From positions 428,653-492,652 of the forward strand of contig JABCZN010000002.1 in the NCBI GenBank assembly GCA_013289665.1: DNA of 64,000 nt, read 5' to 3'. A program made the translations under genes and the position numbers. The stretch comes from Acidobacteriota bacterium (GTDB taxonomy: Bacteria > Acidobacteriota > Terriglobia > Acidiferrales > UBA7541). Shown here one piece after another: positions 9,880 through 17,995 of this stretch (positions are counted from its first letter, which is position 1; every line of letters starts with the position of its first letter). The notes under the pieces are model-generated. The model was not told where the DNA came from. It did not search any database and saw nothing but the letters and a program-made list of their open reading frames with translations.

Positions 9880-12800
9880 CTAGAACTGCAAGAACAGCGA
9901 GAACTGGATCTGCCGAGACGACCCAAAGTCGCCCGTCGGGAATCGCGTGCTGCCGATAATGCCTAGAGACTTGCTGGTTGCCGTCAGGACAGGGTTGCCA
10001 AAGTTCGGATGGTTGAACACATCGAACATGTCGGAGCGGAACTCCAGGTTGAAGCGTTCGGTGATCTTCGTGTCCTTGGTGACGGAGAAATCCGTGTTCA
10101 CGAAGTCGGGCCCGGTAAGCGCGTCGCGGCCGAGCGTCCCCGGATGGCAAGTGCCGGGCACGATGGGATAAATGTTGCCACCGACCTTCGTCGGTGTGCT
10201 GCTGAACGTGCAGGGAACCGCGATCGTGGCGTTGGCGGTCGTCGCACAGGCCGGGATTGCCGGTGCGCCGCCCGTTGGTGTTCCGTTAAAGGGTTCGCAG
10301 AGAACCGCATTGCTAAACCAGTTCGTTGGGTTGCCCGTGGTGTGGATTGGAGCCAGCAGATCCGGCCTTACCGTCAAGGAGATGCCCGGACCTGGGCCGA
10401 CGGACAGCGTGGGATTGAGTGGGCTACCGCTTTGCGCCTGGAAGAACAGACCAACCTGCCAGCCGGAAACAAGGCGATTACCCTTGAATGGGAGTTGATA
10501 GAAGCCGCTGAGCGAGAAGCGATTGCGCACGTCAAACTCAGACAGCCCGCGGTCGCCCCGGGGGTTGTACGCATTCTGGATGATGTAGGTCTCGCCGGTC
10601 GAGAGAGAGTTGTAGTCGATGGATTTGGAGTAAGTATAGGTGGCGAGGAATTCCAAGCCGCGGGAAACATGCTTGTTCGCGCTAATCCAGACGGCGTTGT
10701 AGCTGGAGTTGCCGCCGCTGTTGACCTGGTTGATGTTTCCATATGGGCAGTTCGGGTTGGGCGCCGCACACTGCACGGGAATGATCGGGCTCGTCGCGGG
10801 CAGCGCCGGGAACGGCCGCGTTGCGCCGTAGAACCCATTGGTGACCAGCGGCTGATTGATGTTCTGGGTGAGTTGCAGATGCGTTCCCTTCACGCCGATG
10901 TAGGCAACTTCCAGGCCGAGGTCCTGCGTGATTTGCCGTTGAACGGAAAGATTCCAATCCTGGGCATAGGAATTATCGAATCCGGGATTGATCACGACCG
11001 GACCAAGGCTGGTGCCTATAACAGCGGCGCTGGGATTTTCCGCCGTGATGGAATTGGTCGCCGAACTCGCCGAAATCGGCACGGCAAATGGCGGGTTGCT
11101 GCTCAGCGGCGACACGATGTTGGTTGTCGGCGCTTGGGTCATGATGGCATAGGCGCCGCGGACGGAGGTCTTGCCGTTCTTAAAGGGATCCCAGGCAAAA
11201 CCCAAGCGCGGCTGAAAGTTCAGGTTGTTCTGCTGATAGGGCTGTCCTGCCGGGACAAGGTTGCCCGTGAGGGGGTCAACGTTGGTGAAGCGGCCGATGG
11301 ATTCTGACGGCGTGGCATTCCAGGCATAACGGAGGCCTATGTTGATGGTGAGGTTCGGTTTCCATTTGAAGCTGTCCTGGGCGAAGACGTCGTAGGAAGG
11401 CGCGAGGATTTTGTCGTTTCCTGAACCCAGCTGCACGGTAAAAGCGTTGGCCGAGTCCGCAAGGAAATTGGCGACGGAGCTGTAGGAGAGGCTCCCGATG
11501 TTGAGGGCGATGTTGTTGTTATAGGCTCGCCGGATTTCTCCTCCAAACATGAACGTGTGGTGGCCTTTGAGCCAGCTCAACCCGTCGTTGAGGACGAAGG
11601 TGGTGTCGCCGCGGCCCTGGGGTTCGCCGAGCGGGCCGCCAAAACCGATCGTGCCACCGACATTGAAAAACGGTAGGCCGGATGCAGCCGGCGAGCCCGC
11701 CGGCATCGTAATGTCGAAGTTGGCAGGATCAAGCAGTCCGTTAGGGGTGAAGATCAAATGGATGCGATTGAAGCCCAGGCGAACCGTGTTGTTGAGCGTG
11801 GAAGAAAAAGTGTGATCTTCGCTGAAGCTCAGCAATTGGCGGAAACCATCGCGCGTGTCGCCGAAGCCGGGAAGATTCGCGGCAATGGCGCCGCCGGCGG
11901 TCGGTTCCTGCCGGAGATCCTTCTGCACGACGTAGTAGAAGTGAAAGCGGTCGGCCTGGCTGAGCTCGTAGTCAATGTCGCCTGATCCCTGGTTCAGAGA
12001 GACGTTCGCGACCACCCCGCCGCTGAACAGATTGAACGTGTTGGGGACGCCGGGGGTGCCGGTACCGACCAGGTTGGCCGCCGGGATCAGCGGGAGCAGT
12101 TTCTGGATGGCCGGGGCGGTCACGCCTGCTCTGTCATTCACGCTTGGCACGGTCGTCGAAAGAGTCAGGTTCTGACTCTGGCGAAGCCCTTCATACGCAA
12201 GAAAGAAGAACAGCTTGTTCTTGACGATCGGGCCGCCAAAATCCACCCCGAAATCGTTGCGCCGGAACGGTGACTGGATCAGAGGTAGGCCGTTCGAGCC
12301 TTCTCTGACGTTGAAGAAATTGCGGGAGTCGAGGGCATTGTTTCGGATGAATTCGAACAACTCCCCGTGATATTCGTTGGTGCCGGAGCGCGTGGCCAGG
12401 TTCACGATAGCGCCGGAGTTCCGTCCGTACTGCGCGGGGAAAGAAGAATTGTCGATCTTGTATTCCGCCAGCGTGTCAATCGGCGGCTGAAACGTAATCT
12501 GGTTCTGAACGTTGTCGTTCAGGTTGACGCCGTTGACCAGCCAGTTCGTTGTGTCTTCCCGCTGCCCCGCCGTATTGATTCCAAACGATCCCTGCCCGCG
12601 CAACGGAGCGGAGAGAAACCCGTTCGCCGGGGGCGTTATGGTCCCGGGGGTGAGCAAGCTAAGATCCGTGAAGTGCCGGCCGTTCAGCGGAATCTGCTGC
12701 ACCGTCTTGTCGTTGATTACTTGCCCGATTTCGTTGGTGCTTACATCCACCAGCGGCGCCAGGGCGACTACTTCCACCGTCTGCGATGCATTGCCGAGGG

Positions 12801-13155
12801 TCAAACTAATATTCTTTGTAACTGTCGTGGCCACATCGAGCTTCAACCCGGTGAAGACCGTGGTCTGAAAACCCGAGGCAGAAATCTCCAGCCTGTATAA
12901 CCCGATCGACAACGATGGAATCAGAAATTCGCCAGCCGTGTCACTGGCCGTATCCGTTCGCACACCCGTCGCCTGATTCGTTGCCGCCACCTTGGCGTTC
13001 GGAACCGCGGCGCCCGACGGGTCAGTAACCGTTCCCTGCAAAGTTGCCGTCGATTGCGCGTTCGCGCTCCACACCACTCCGAGAAGCAGCATGAACGCCA
13101 ACACAACACGAACTGTGGATCGTCTGGATAGAGCGGTACCCTGCGATCGTTCCAT
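9880..13155 (-). CDS. TonB-dependent receptor, carboxypeptidase-regulatory type
   Basis: A 1,091-residue outer-membrane receptor of the Oar-like class that is expanded in Acidobacteriota. A signal peptide ends near ANAQ (residues 31-34). It is followed by a carboxypeptidase-regulatory-like beta-sandwich (about 38-120, starting LQGTVTDPSGAAVPNAKV), a plug domain (about 130-250) and a 22-strand-type barrel that ends in the aromatic terminus FSLFLQF, as expected for BAM-dependent insertion. These receptors import large or polymeric substrates using TonB; the ligand is unknown. It is a monocistronic gene with a 340-bp leader. No partner ExbB/TonB or SusD gene is adjacent. Confidence 0.95.
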   Translation of the reverse strand: MERSQGTALSRRSTVRVVLAFMLLLGVVWSANAQSTATLQGTVTDPSGAAVPNAKVAATNQATGVRTDTASDTAGEFLIPSLSIGLYRLEISASGFQTTVFTGLKLDVATTVTKNISLTLGNASQTVEVVALAPLVDVSTNEIGQVINDKTVQQIPLNGRHFTDLSLLTPGTITPPANGFLSAPLRGQGSFGINTAGQREDTTNWLVNGVNLNDNVQNQITFQPPIDTLAEYKIDNSSFPAQYGRNSGAIVNLATRSGTNEYHGELFEFIRNNALDSRNFFNVREGSNGLPLIQSPFRRNDFGVDFGGPIVKNKLFFFLAYEGLRQSQNLTLSTTVPSVNDRAGVTAPAIQKLLPLIPAANLVGTGTPGVPNTFNLFSGGVVANVSLNQGSGDIDYELSQADRFHFYYVVQKDLRQEPTAGGAIAANLPGFGDTRDGFRQLLSFSEDHTFSSTLNNTVRLGFNRIHLIFTPNGLLDPANFDITMPAGSPAASGLPFFNVGGTIGFGGPLGEPQGRGDTTFVLNDGLSWLKGHHTFMFGGEIRRAYNNNIALNIGSLSYSSVANFLADSANAFTVQLGSGNDKILAPSYDVFAQDSFKWKPNLTINIGLRYAWNATPSESIGRFTNVDPLTGNLVPAGQPYQQNNLNFQPRLGFAWDPFKNGKTSVRGAYAIMTQAPTTNIVSPLSSNPPFAVPISASSATNSITAENPSAAVIGTSLGPVVINPGFDNSYAQDWNLSVQRQITQDLGLEVAYIGVKGTHLQLTQNINQPLVTNGFYGATRPFPALPATSPIIPVQCAAPNPNCPYGNINQVNSGGNSSYNAVWISANKHVSRGLEFLATYTYSKSIDYNSLSTGETYIIQNAYNPRGDRGLSEFDVRNRFSLSGFYQLPFKGNRLVSGWQVGLFFQAQSGSPLNPTLSVGPGPGISLTVRPDLLAPIHTTGNPTNWFSNAVLCEPFNGTPTGGAPAIPACATTANATIAVPCTFSSTPTKVGGNIYPIVPGTCHPGTLGRDALTGPDFVNTDFSVTKDTKITERFNLEFRSDMFDVFNHPNFGNPVLTATSKSLGIIGSTRFPTGDFGSSRQIQFSLFLQF

Positions 13156-13498
13156 CGTCTAACCCCCTGTAGATTTTTTTTCGCGGTCTGAAGCGCGCGG
13201 ATCCCTGTGGTTTTTAGCTCAGACCACTCGTACCCGCAGTAAGCCCTCTAAGGAGGGCAGGCTGGACCTGGAGGAGCAGCGGGACCACAACCCGCTTCCT
13301 GACAATTCTTTGGCAATTCAGTGGCCAGATTCCCGTTTTTGGACTTAACCTAAGTCGCTGAATATACCACCCTTAATCGACAGGAAGGTGTCTCCCCTAA
13401 CAGGTTATGAATATCTATGTGAGTTTCTGTAACGACTTATGAAAAATCAAATTTGGGCAGGTCACCATCTCCGGTGTTTACCTGATGGTGGCAACTAT
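13156..13498. other. Intergenic leader of the TonB-dependent receptor
   Basis: 343 bp with no credible coding region. It holds the receptor's promoter region and an AT-richer stretch around 13350-13450. Short inverted segments near 13240-13310 (CCCTCTAAGGAGGG) could form a stem. I see no recognisable riboswitch. Confidence 0.5.
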
Positions 13499-14545
13499 CT
13501 ACGGCGCCGCGGCCACCGCGGCTTCTTTCTTCCGCGCTTCGTTCCACAATGCGATGTAGGGCTTCAAGTCTTCCATCATTTTGGCGAACTGGTTGAGGTC
13601 GAGCGATTGCGCGCCGTCACTGATGGCGCGCTCCGGTGCGGGATGCGCTTCGACAATGAGGCCGTCGGCGCCGACGGCTACGCCCGCGCGGGCTAGGGCT
13701 GGCACCAGGCTGCGTTTCCCGGTCGCGTGGCTCGGATCGAGAATCACCGGCAGGTGGGTCAACTCATTCAGCACCGGAATCGCCGAAATGTCGCAGGTGT
13801 TCCGCGTAGCCGTCTCAAACGTCCGAATTCCGCGCTCGCACAGAATCACGTCGGGATTCCCGTGCGCCACGATATATTCCGCGCTCATCAGCAACTCCTT
13901 GATGATGCTGCTCAGCCCGCGTTTCAGCAGGATCGGCCGCCCGCATTTTCCCAGCGCCTTCAGCAGCATGAAATTCTGCATGTTCCGCGCACCTACCTGC
14001 ATCACGTCCGCGTACTGCGCCACCAGTTCCACGTCGCGGTCGCCCATTACCTCCGTCACGATCGCGAGGCCCGTAGCCTTTTTCGCCTTCTGCAGCAGCT
14101 TCAGTCCTTCTTCTTCCATCCCCTGAAAATCATACGGCGACGTCCGCGGCTTGAACGCCCCGCCGCGCAGAAACTTCGCCCCCGCCTTGGCCACCGCTTC
14201 CGCCGAGCGCATGATCTGCTCTTCACTTTCTACCGAGCACGGCCCGGCAATCACCGCAAACTCGTCGCCGCCGATCTCCGCGCCGTTCACCTTGATGCGC
14301 GTCTTCCCTGGCCGAAACTCCTTGCTCACAAATTTATACGGCGCGGTAATCCGCACCACCTTCTCCACCTGCGGCATCGCTTCGACAGATTCCAAGCACG
14401 CCGTCACGTCGCCCACGCCCACGACGCCAATCACCACGCGCTCCTCCCCCTCAATCGAGTGCACCTTGTACCCAAAGTGCTTCACGATGCCAGTCACTTC
14501 GTCGATCTCTTCCCGCGTCGAATGCAGCTTCATCGAAATAATCAT
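13499..14545 (-). CDS. aroF: DAHP synthase, type I-beta with regulatory domain
   Basis: A 348-residue 3-deoxy-D-arabino-heptulosonate-7-phosphate synthase, which condenses phosphoenolpyruvate and erythrose-4-phosphate in the first step of the shikimate pathway. Residues 1-70 form a ferredoxin-like regulatory domain as in Thermotoga DAHP synthase, and the TIM barrel follows with [26 protein letters not shown] and DPSHATGKR motifs. The ferredoxin-like domain implies allosteric control by Tyr or Phe in known relatives. Upstream, on the same transcript, lie an aromatic-rich leader peptide, mutually exclusive hairpins and an intrinsic terminator, so transcription is probably attenuated as well. 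The start ATG follows AAAGGGAAG. Confidence 0.97.
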   Translation of the reverse strand: MIISMKLHSTREEIDEVTGIVKHFGYKVHSIEGEERVVIGVVGVGDVTACLESVEAMPQVEKVVRITAPYKFVSKEFRPGKTRIKVNGAEIGGDEFAVIAGPCSVESEEQIMRSAEAVAKAGAKFLRGGAFKPRTSPYDFQGMEEEGLKLLQKAKKATGLAIVTEVMGDRDVELVAQYADVMQVGARNMQNFMLLKALGKCGRPILLKRGLSSIIKELLMSAEYIVAHGNPDVILCERGIRTFETATRNTCDISAIPVLNELTHLPVILDPSHATGKRSLVPALARAGVAVGADGLIVEAHPAPERAISDGAQSLDLNQFAKMMEDLKPYIALWNEARKKEAAVAAAP

Positions 14546-14606
14546 GGTCGCTTCCCTTTCGCGTTTGGCCTTTCGCTAATTTGCTGGTCGCTTCTTTCGT
14601 GGGGCC

Positions 14607-14637
14607 AAAAAAAAAAGCCCACTCTGTGCGAGTGGGC
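14607..14637 (-). terminator. Attenuator terminator of aroF
   Basis: The stem GCCCACTC-GCACA-GAGTGGGC is followed directly by ten T residues on the aroF strand, a textbook intrinsic terminator. It lies 61 bp upstream of the aroF start codon and would end transcription before the gene unless the competing hairpin forms. Confidence 0.92.
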
Positions 14638-14681
14638 CAAAATCCTGTGATGCTCTCGAACTAGACGCTGGCCTCTCGCAC
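14626..14681 (-). promoter_or_regulatory. Antiterminator pairing in the aroF leader
   Basis: GTGCGAGAGGCC (14670-14681), inside the leader-peptide gene, can pair with GGCCCACTCGCAC (14626-14638): 7 bp plus 4 bp around a small internal loop. That consumes the 5' arm and loop of the terminator. A third, earlier pairing, ACGCGTGGC (14705-14713) with GCCAGCGT (14665-14672), would lock the antiterminator's first arm when the ribosome moves freely. The three alternatives give the classic 1:2, 2:3, 3:4 arrangement. Confidence 0.85.
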
Positions 14682-14735
14682 CCGGTCCTTCCGGTAGGTA
14701 AATCGCCACGCGTAGGTATAGAGCGAGGACGTCAT
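14661..14735 (-). CDS. Aromatic-rich leader peptide of aroF
   Basis: A 24-codon frame from ATG 14735 to TAG 14661. Residues 6-14 read Y-T-Y-A-W-R-F-T-Y, so every second residue is aromatic: three Tyr, one Trp and one Phe. A ribosome short of any charged aromatic tRNA would stall over region 1 of the leader and free region 2 to form the antiterminator. There is no clear Shine-Dalgarno; a candidate -10 ends 7 bp before the ATG, so the peptide may be read from a leaderless transcript. The role is inferred from position, codon content and RNA pairing; attenuators of this design are known for enterobacterial trp and phe operons. Confidence 0.88.
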   Translation of the reverse strand: MTSSLYTYAWRFTYRKDRVREASV

Positions 14736-14742
14736 GTTGCTG

Positions 14743-14770
14743 AGTCTACCGATTTTCGGGGAAAAGGCAA
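14743..14770 (-). promoter_or_regulatory. Candidate promoter of the aroF leader
   Basis: TTGCCT (14765-14770), a 16-bp spacer and TAGACT (14743-14748) on the aroF strand, each 4/6 to the sigma-70 consensus. The predicted start of transcription falls at or a base or two before the leader-peptide ATG. Confidence 0.45.
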
Positions 14771-14842
14771 GCCGGATTTCTCTGATCGCAAGCATTCGCG
14801 CGGCCATCTAGAAGAGTGACGCAAGCGCAGCGTCCACCATCC

Positions 14843-15628
14843 TCAGTACAACAATATCGCAATCCGAAACCGCGTGAATCCTCCCGCCGATCCGCCCGCT
14901 TCGCAGGCGCCCACCGCGGCCGCATGATATTTCCCCGTCCGCAACTTCCGCTCGATATCTTCCGGCAGGCTGCTCAAGCTCGACGTCTCATAGCGCAGTA
15001 CCGCGAACGGCTGCTGCCCGGCAAATCCGCGGCCCATCTCGCAAGTCTTCCGCGCGTCCAGCGCCGCGTCCACCACGCGCATCCCGCGCGCCAGAAGTTG
15101 CGAATCAATCTGCGATTCCTGCTGCTCGATGCTCAACTGCGGCACTCCCGCCGAAAAATCCTGCACGGCAAACAGCAAGTTGCCGCTCTGCACCACCGCA
15201 ATCCCGATCGAGTTCAACTCGCGGTCCAACAAGTTCGCCCGGTGCGGCGGTGAATTCATCCACTGCACGTGCAATCCCTGCGGCGAAGGCCCTTCGGCAA
15301 CATTCTCCGCAATCAGGCTGAAGCGGGCGCCGGCTTGCATGGCGCGTTCCTGCAGCGGCGGCTCGCCCGGAAACTGGTGCGACAGGGTACTCTGCTGCGC
15401 CATCCGCTGCGCGTGCAATCGCGCCGCGGCGGCAAGATTCGCGTCCCACTGAAACAGCGGCAAGCCGATTGCCGCGCGGTCGCGGTTCGCGGCGTTCAAC
15501 AGGATGGATTCGGGTGAATTGCCCTGTGGACGAGACGAAGCAGCGGTCGCGTGCAGCGCGGGGGTGAATAGCATGGCGCCCAGAAGCAGCGCGGTTAGCA
15601 ACGTGAAGAGGCGCAGTGTGGTGCGCAT
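14843..15628 (-). CDS. Secreted CAP/SCP domain protein
   Basis: A 261-residue exported protein. A signal peptide covers residues 1-28 (cleavage near LHATA). The CAP domain (about 38-170) shows the usual blocks NAANRDRAAIGLPLF, an H in RLHAQRM, AENVAEG and WMNSPPHRANLL. Bacterial CAP proteins are extracytoplasmic and mostly of unknown activity. The C-terminal 90 residues are an extra domain with two Cys residues that I do not recognise. Single gene, located upstream of the aroF leader on the same strand. Confidence 0.9.
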   Translation of the reverse strand: MRTTLRLFTLLTALLLGAMLFTPALHATAASSRPQGNSPESILLNAANRDRAAIGLPLFQWDANLAAAARLHAQRMAQQSTLSHQFPGEPPLQERAMQAGARFSLIAENVAEGPSPQGLHVQWMNSPPHRANLLDRELNSIGIAVVQSGNLLFAVQDFSAGVPQLSIEQQESQIDSQLLARGMRVVDAALDARKTCEMGRGFAGQQPFAVLRYETSSLSSLPEDIERKLRTGKYHAAAVGACEAGGSAGGFTRFRIAILLY

Positions 15629-15805
15629 GATGAACTCCTGACTCTATTGAACACGATGCGGATGCAAACGACGCGGCGGAGAGGGTCAGGCGTTTACAAA
15701 GGGGAAGCTGGCCGGGAGGACAGGGAGAGTTTGCAAAATCTAGCGGCCGGCTCCAGCCGGCCAAGACCGGCACAAACGCGGCCACCTGAAGGCGGCCGCT
15801 GCAGC

Positions 15806-16522
15806 TTAGCCGCGGACGTGGACTGCGCTGAAGCTTAGGACTACGTGGCCGCCGGGGGTGGGCCGGCCGAAGCTCATCAACGGGCGGAAGCGCGAAAACA
15901 GCAGCACCTGGTCCAGATGATGCCGCATTTCCGGCGTGTCCGGTCCGACAATAATTTCGTACATGGACATCTGCCCCTGCGCATCCACCACCACGTCCAC
16001 CAGCAGCTCGTGCTGCAGCGCAACGTCTGGATGTTGCATCTCCGCCGAAGCCGGCATGTTCGAGAGCGAAATCAGCTCCGCGGGACGCAACAGCGCGGTC
16101 GGCACATCATTCGGATCCGCCTGCACGGTGATGCCGGGCAACATCATGTGAAACACAAAGACAAAAATCACGATTGCAGAGAAAAATCCACCTGTCGCCG
16201 GCACCGTCAGCGGACGAAACACGTTGTCCAGCAAAATCTCCGAACGGTCCTTAATCCGTTGCCACCGTCCGGGCCAATCCTGCGTAGCTTGCGCCTGCGC
16301 AGCGGCCACTTTGATTTTCACGGCGAGATCCGCGGGGGGGACGGCCCGCGGCACGCGGGACATCAACACGGCCAGCTTCCGGTACCGCTGCAACTCCTCG
16401 CGGCACGTTTCGCAATTTTCCAGGTGCTGCCGGATGGCCACGCGCTCCGCCGAGCGCGCTGCCGATACGCTCGCATCGTCCAGATAACCGGCGAGGCGGC
16501 GATGGACTCTATCGCACGTCAT
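15806..16522 (-). CDS. Anti-sigma factor with zinc finger and TonB-like C-terminus
   Basis: A 238-residue membrane anti-sigma factor. The N-terminus has the zf-HC2 zinc-binding HxxxCxxC signature (HLENCETCR, residues 33-41), a transmembrane helix at about 112-130 and a periplasmic part. The last 75 residues (VDVVVDAQGQMSMYEIIVG onward) resemble the C-terminal fold of energy-transducer TonB proteins. Its ATG overlaps the sigma-factor stop by 4 bp, so the pair is translationally coupled, as expected for stoichiometric regulation. The TonB-like end may sense or contact an envelope partner; this is inference. Confidence 0.85.
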   Translation of the reverse strand: MTCDRVHRRLAGYLDDASVSAARSAERVAIRQHLENCETCREELQRYRKLAVLMSRVPRAVPPADLAVKIKVAAAQAQATQDWPGRWQRIKDRSEILLDNVFRPLTVPATGGFFSAIVIFVFVFHMMLPGITVQADPNDVPTALLRPAELISLSNMPASAEMQHPDVALQHELLVDVVVDAQGQMSMYEIIVGPDTPEMRHHLDQVLLFSRFRPLMSFGRPTPGGHVVLSFSAVHVRG

Positions 16523-17331
16523 GGTAGCTCCTCGCGCGCTGGCTGTGGGCGCGTCATACTATCCGCCGTTGCCGGCGTCGAAACTCGTACATAGGCCATT
16601 TGTAGGCCGACCTGCTGCGTGGTATGTGTGCTCGAAGCTGCCGCCGCAGCATGCCGTGCCACTTCGGCTTTGCGCCACTGCGCTTCCGAAGTCTGCGTGT
16701 CGCGCTCGGCAGCCTTCGCTTCTAGCGCTTTATCCGACAGCAGCGGCTCCAGAATTTGTTTCAACGAGCGCCGCCCGCGCAGGATCCGCGACTTCACGGT
16801 GCCGACGCTGCACTCCAGCACTTCCGCCACTTCCTCGTAGCTCAGCCCTTCGATGTCGCGCAAAATCACCGCGCTGCGAAAAACATCCGGCACCTGCTGC
16901 AGCGCTCCCTGCACTGCCACCTGAATCTCGTGCGCCGCCAACTGATCGAACGGCGTCGCGCTGAAATCTTCAATCTCCATTGGCGCGCAGCCTTCCGCCG
17001 GCTGGGCATCAATCGAAACATTTTTCTGATTGTGGCGCTTGAACCAGCGGCGATGATTCAGGGCTTCGCGAATCGCGATGCGGTAGAGCCAGGTCTTTAG
17101 CGAACTGCCCTGGCGAAAGCTGCGAATTCCCTTGAAAGCTTTCAAGAAAACTTCCTGCGCCGCGTCGGCGGAGTCCGCCGTATCTCCCAGCATCCCCAGG
17201 ATCAGGTTGTAAACGGGAGCGTGGTAGTGATTGACGAGCCAGTCAAAAGCGGTCTCCGAGCCGGCTTGCAGTTCGGTGACAAGCTCGGATTCGTCATTAC
17301 CCCACGAGAGTGCGCTGGCCCAATCGGACAC
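16519..17331 (-). CDS. ECF sigma factor, RpoE/SigW type
   Basis: A 270-residue extracytoplasmic-function sigma factor read from GTG 17331. Region 2 (about residues 25-95) includes the DAAQEVFLKAF and KTWLYRIA segments used for -10 recognition. Region 4 (about 135-190) carries the helix-turn-helix LSYEEVAEVLECSVGTVKSRI. An unusual 75-residue Ala-rich tail after region 4 has no recognised domain. The anti-sigma gene follows with a 4-bp overlap. The signal and regulon are unknown. Confidence 0.92.
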   Translation of the reverse strand: MSDWASALSWGNDESELVTELQAGSETAFDWLVNHYHAPVYNLILGMLGDTADSADAAQEVFLKAFKGIRSFRQGSSLKTWLYRIAIREALNHRRWFKRHNQKNVSIDAQPAEGCAPMEIEDFSATPFDQLAAHEIQVAVQGALQQVPDVFRSAVILRDIEGLSYEEVAEVLECSVGTVKSRILRGRRSLKQILEPLLSDKALEAKAAERDTQTSEAQWRKAEVARHAAAAASSTHTTQQVGLQMAYVRVSTPATADSMTRPQPAREELP

Positions 17332-17995
17332 GGTCGGCCTTTCTGCCCCACCTGCAAATCAAAACCTGGGGCCTGCTGGCACTGCTCGGTTGGGCATCGC
17401 CATCCTGCACTCTGCCCCAACCTTTGTCCGCTCTAGGTATTAGACACCATAGAGCGGCATTTGTGCCCTCACCGGAAGCAAGGCTTGCCCTGAGGGAACC
17501 AGAGGGGTCCTCCCCGGGCCGGATGCCAGCAATCTCAAGGATTCTGGCACCAAGGGGCCGGCAGCGCAATGGGGCGGGCGGAGTCGGGCGTTCTCCTTCT
17601 AGGGGTACCCGTTTGCCCTGCCCTTTTGGGCTGCCTGGCGACCCTCCGGACTGCTCGAAACGAGAACGGTCGAAAGACTATAACTTGCACACCCGGAGCG
17701 ACCCAGGCCGCCTCGGGAATGCCATTCTCCCTCCTGGCGCTCCCTCTCTAGAGCGCAGGAAGCGCGACAAAAGTCAGCCCGGTGCGTAAGCGCTCCGCGC
17801 AAGAGATCCCCAAATCTCAGCACTGGAGGGCGACACGCACCAACACGACCGACCGCTATCTCAAGTCAAGGACCATCGAGAGTTTCGTTGCGGGGAAAAA
17901 AAAGAGCGGCCCGCCACGGTCGACGACCGCTACATGGGCGGAAACCAAGGAGGGAGGGGCAGGCGCCCCTCCCCTAGAAAGAAGCGGCCCACCCG
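17332..17995. other. 660-bp structured intergenic region, possible RNA
   Basis: No convincing gene on either strand. Between about 17385 and 17680 there are consecutive stem-loops: 17390-17424 (GGTTGGG...CCCAACC), 17429-17457 (CGCTCTA...TAGAGCG), 17467-17497 (CCCTCA...TGAGGG with an inner AAGC/GCTT) and 17523-17550 (GCCAG...CTGGC with an inner AATC/GATT). The last stem extends through a G-U pair only on the minus strand, and a TATAGT lies at 17677-17682 on that strand. A GGAGGGG/CCCCTCC hairpin at about 17953-17973 sits just past the OmpA-type gene. I could not match it to RNase P, 6S or SRP RNA. Confidence 0.3.

Noticed and set aside
10009..11307. 432-codon open frame on the plus strand
   Set aside because: It lies wholly inside the TonB-dependent receptor on the other strand and shows no domain.
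17340..17700. RNase P, 6S or SRP RNA in the structured gap
   Set aside because: The conserved cores (for example the RNase P GAGGAAAGTCC block or the SRP GGAAGGAAGCAG loop) are missing.
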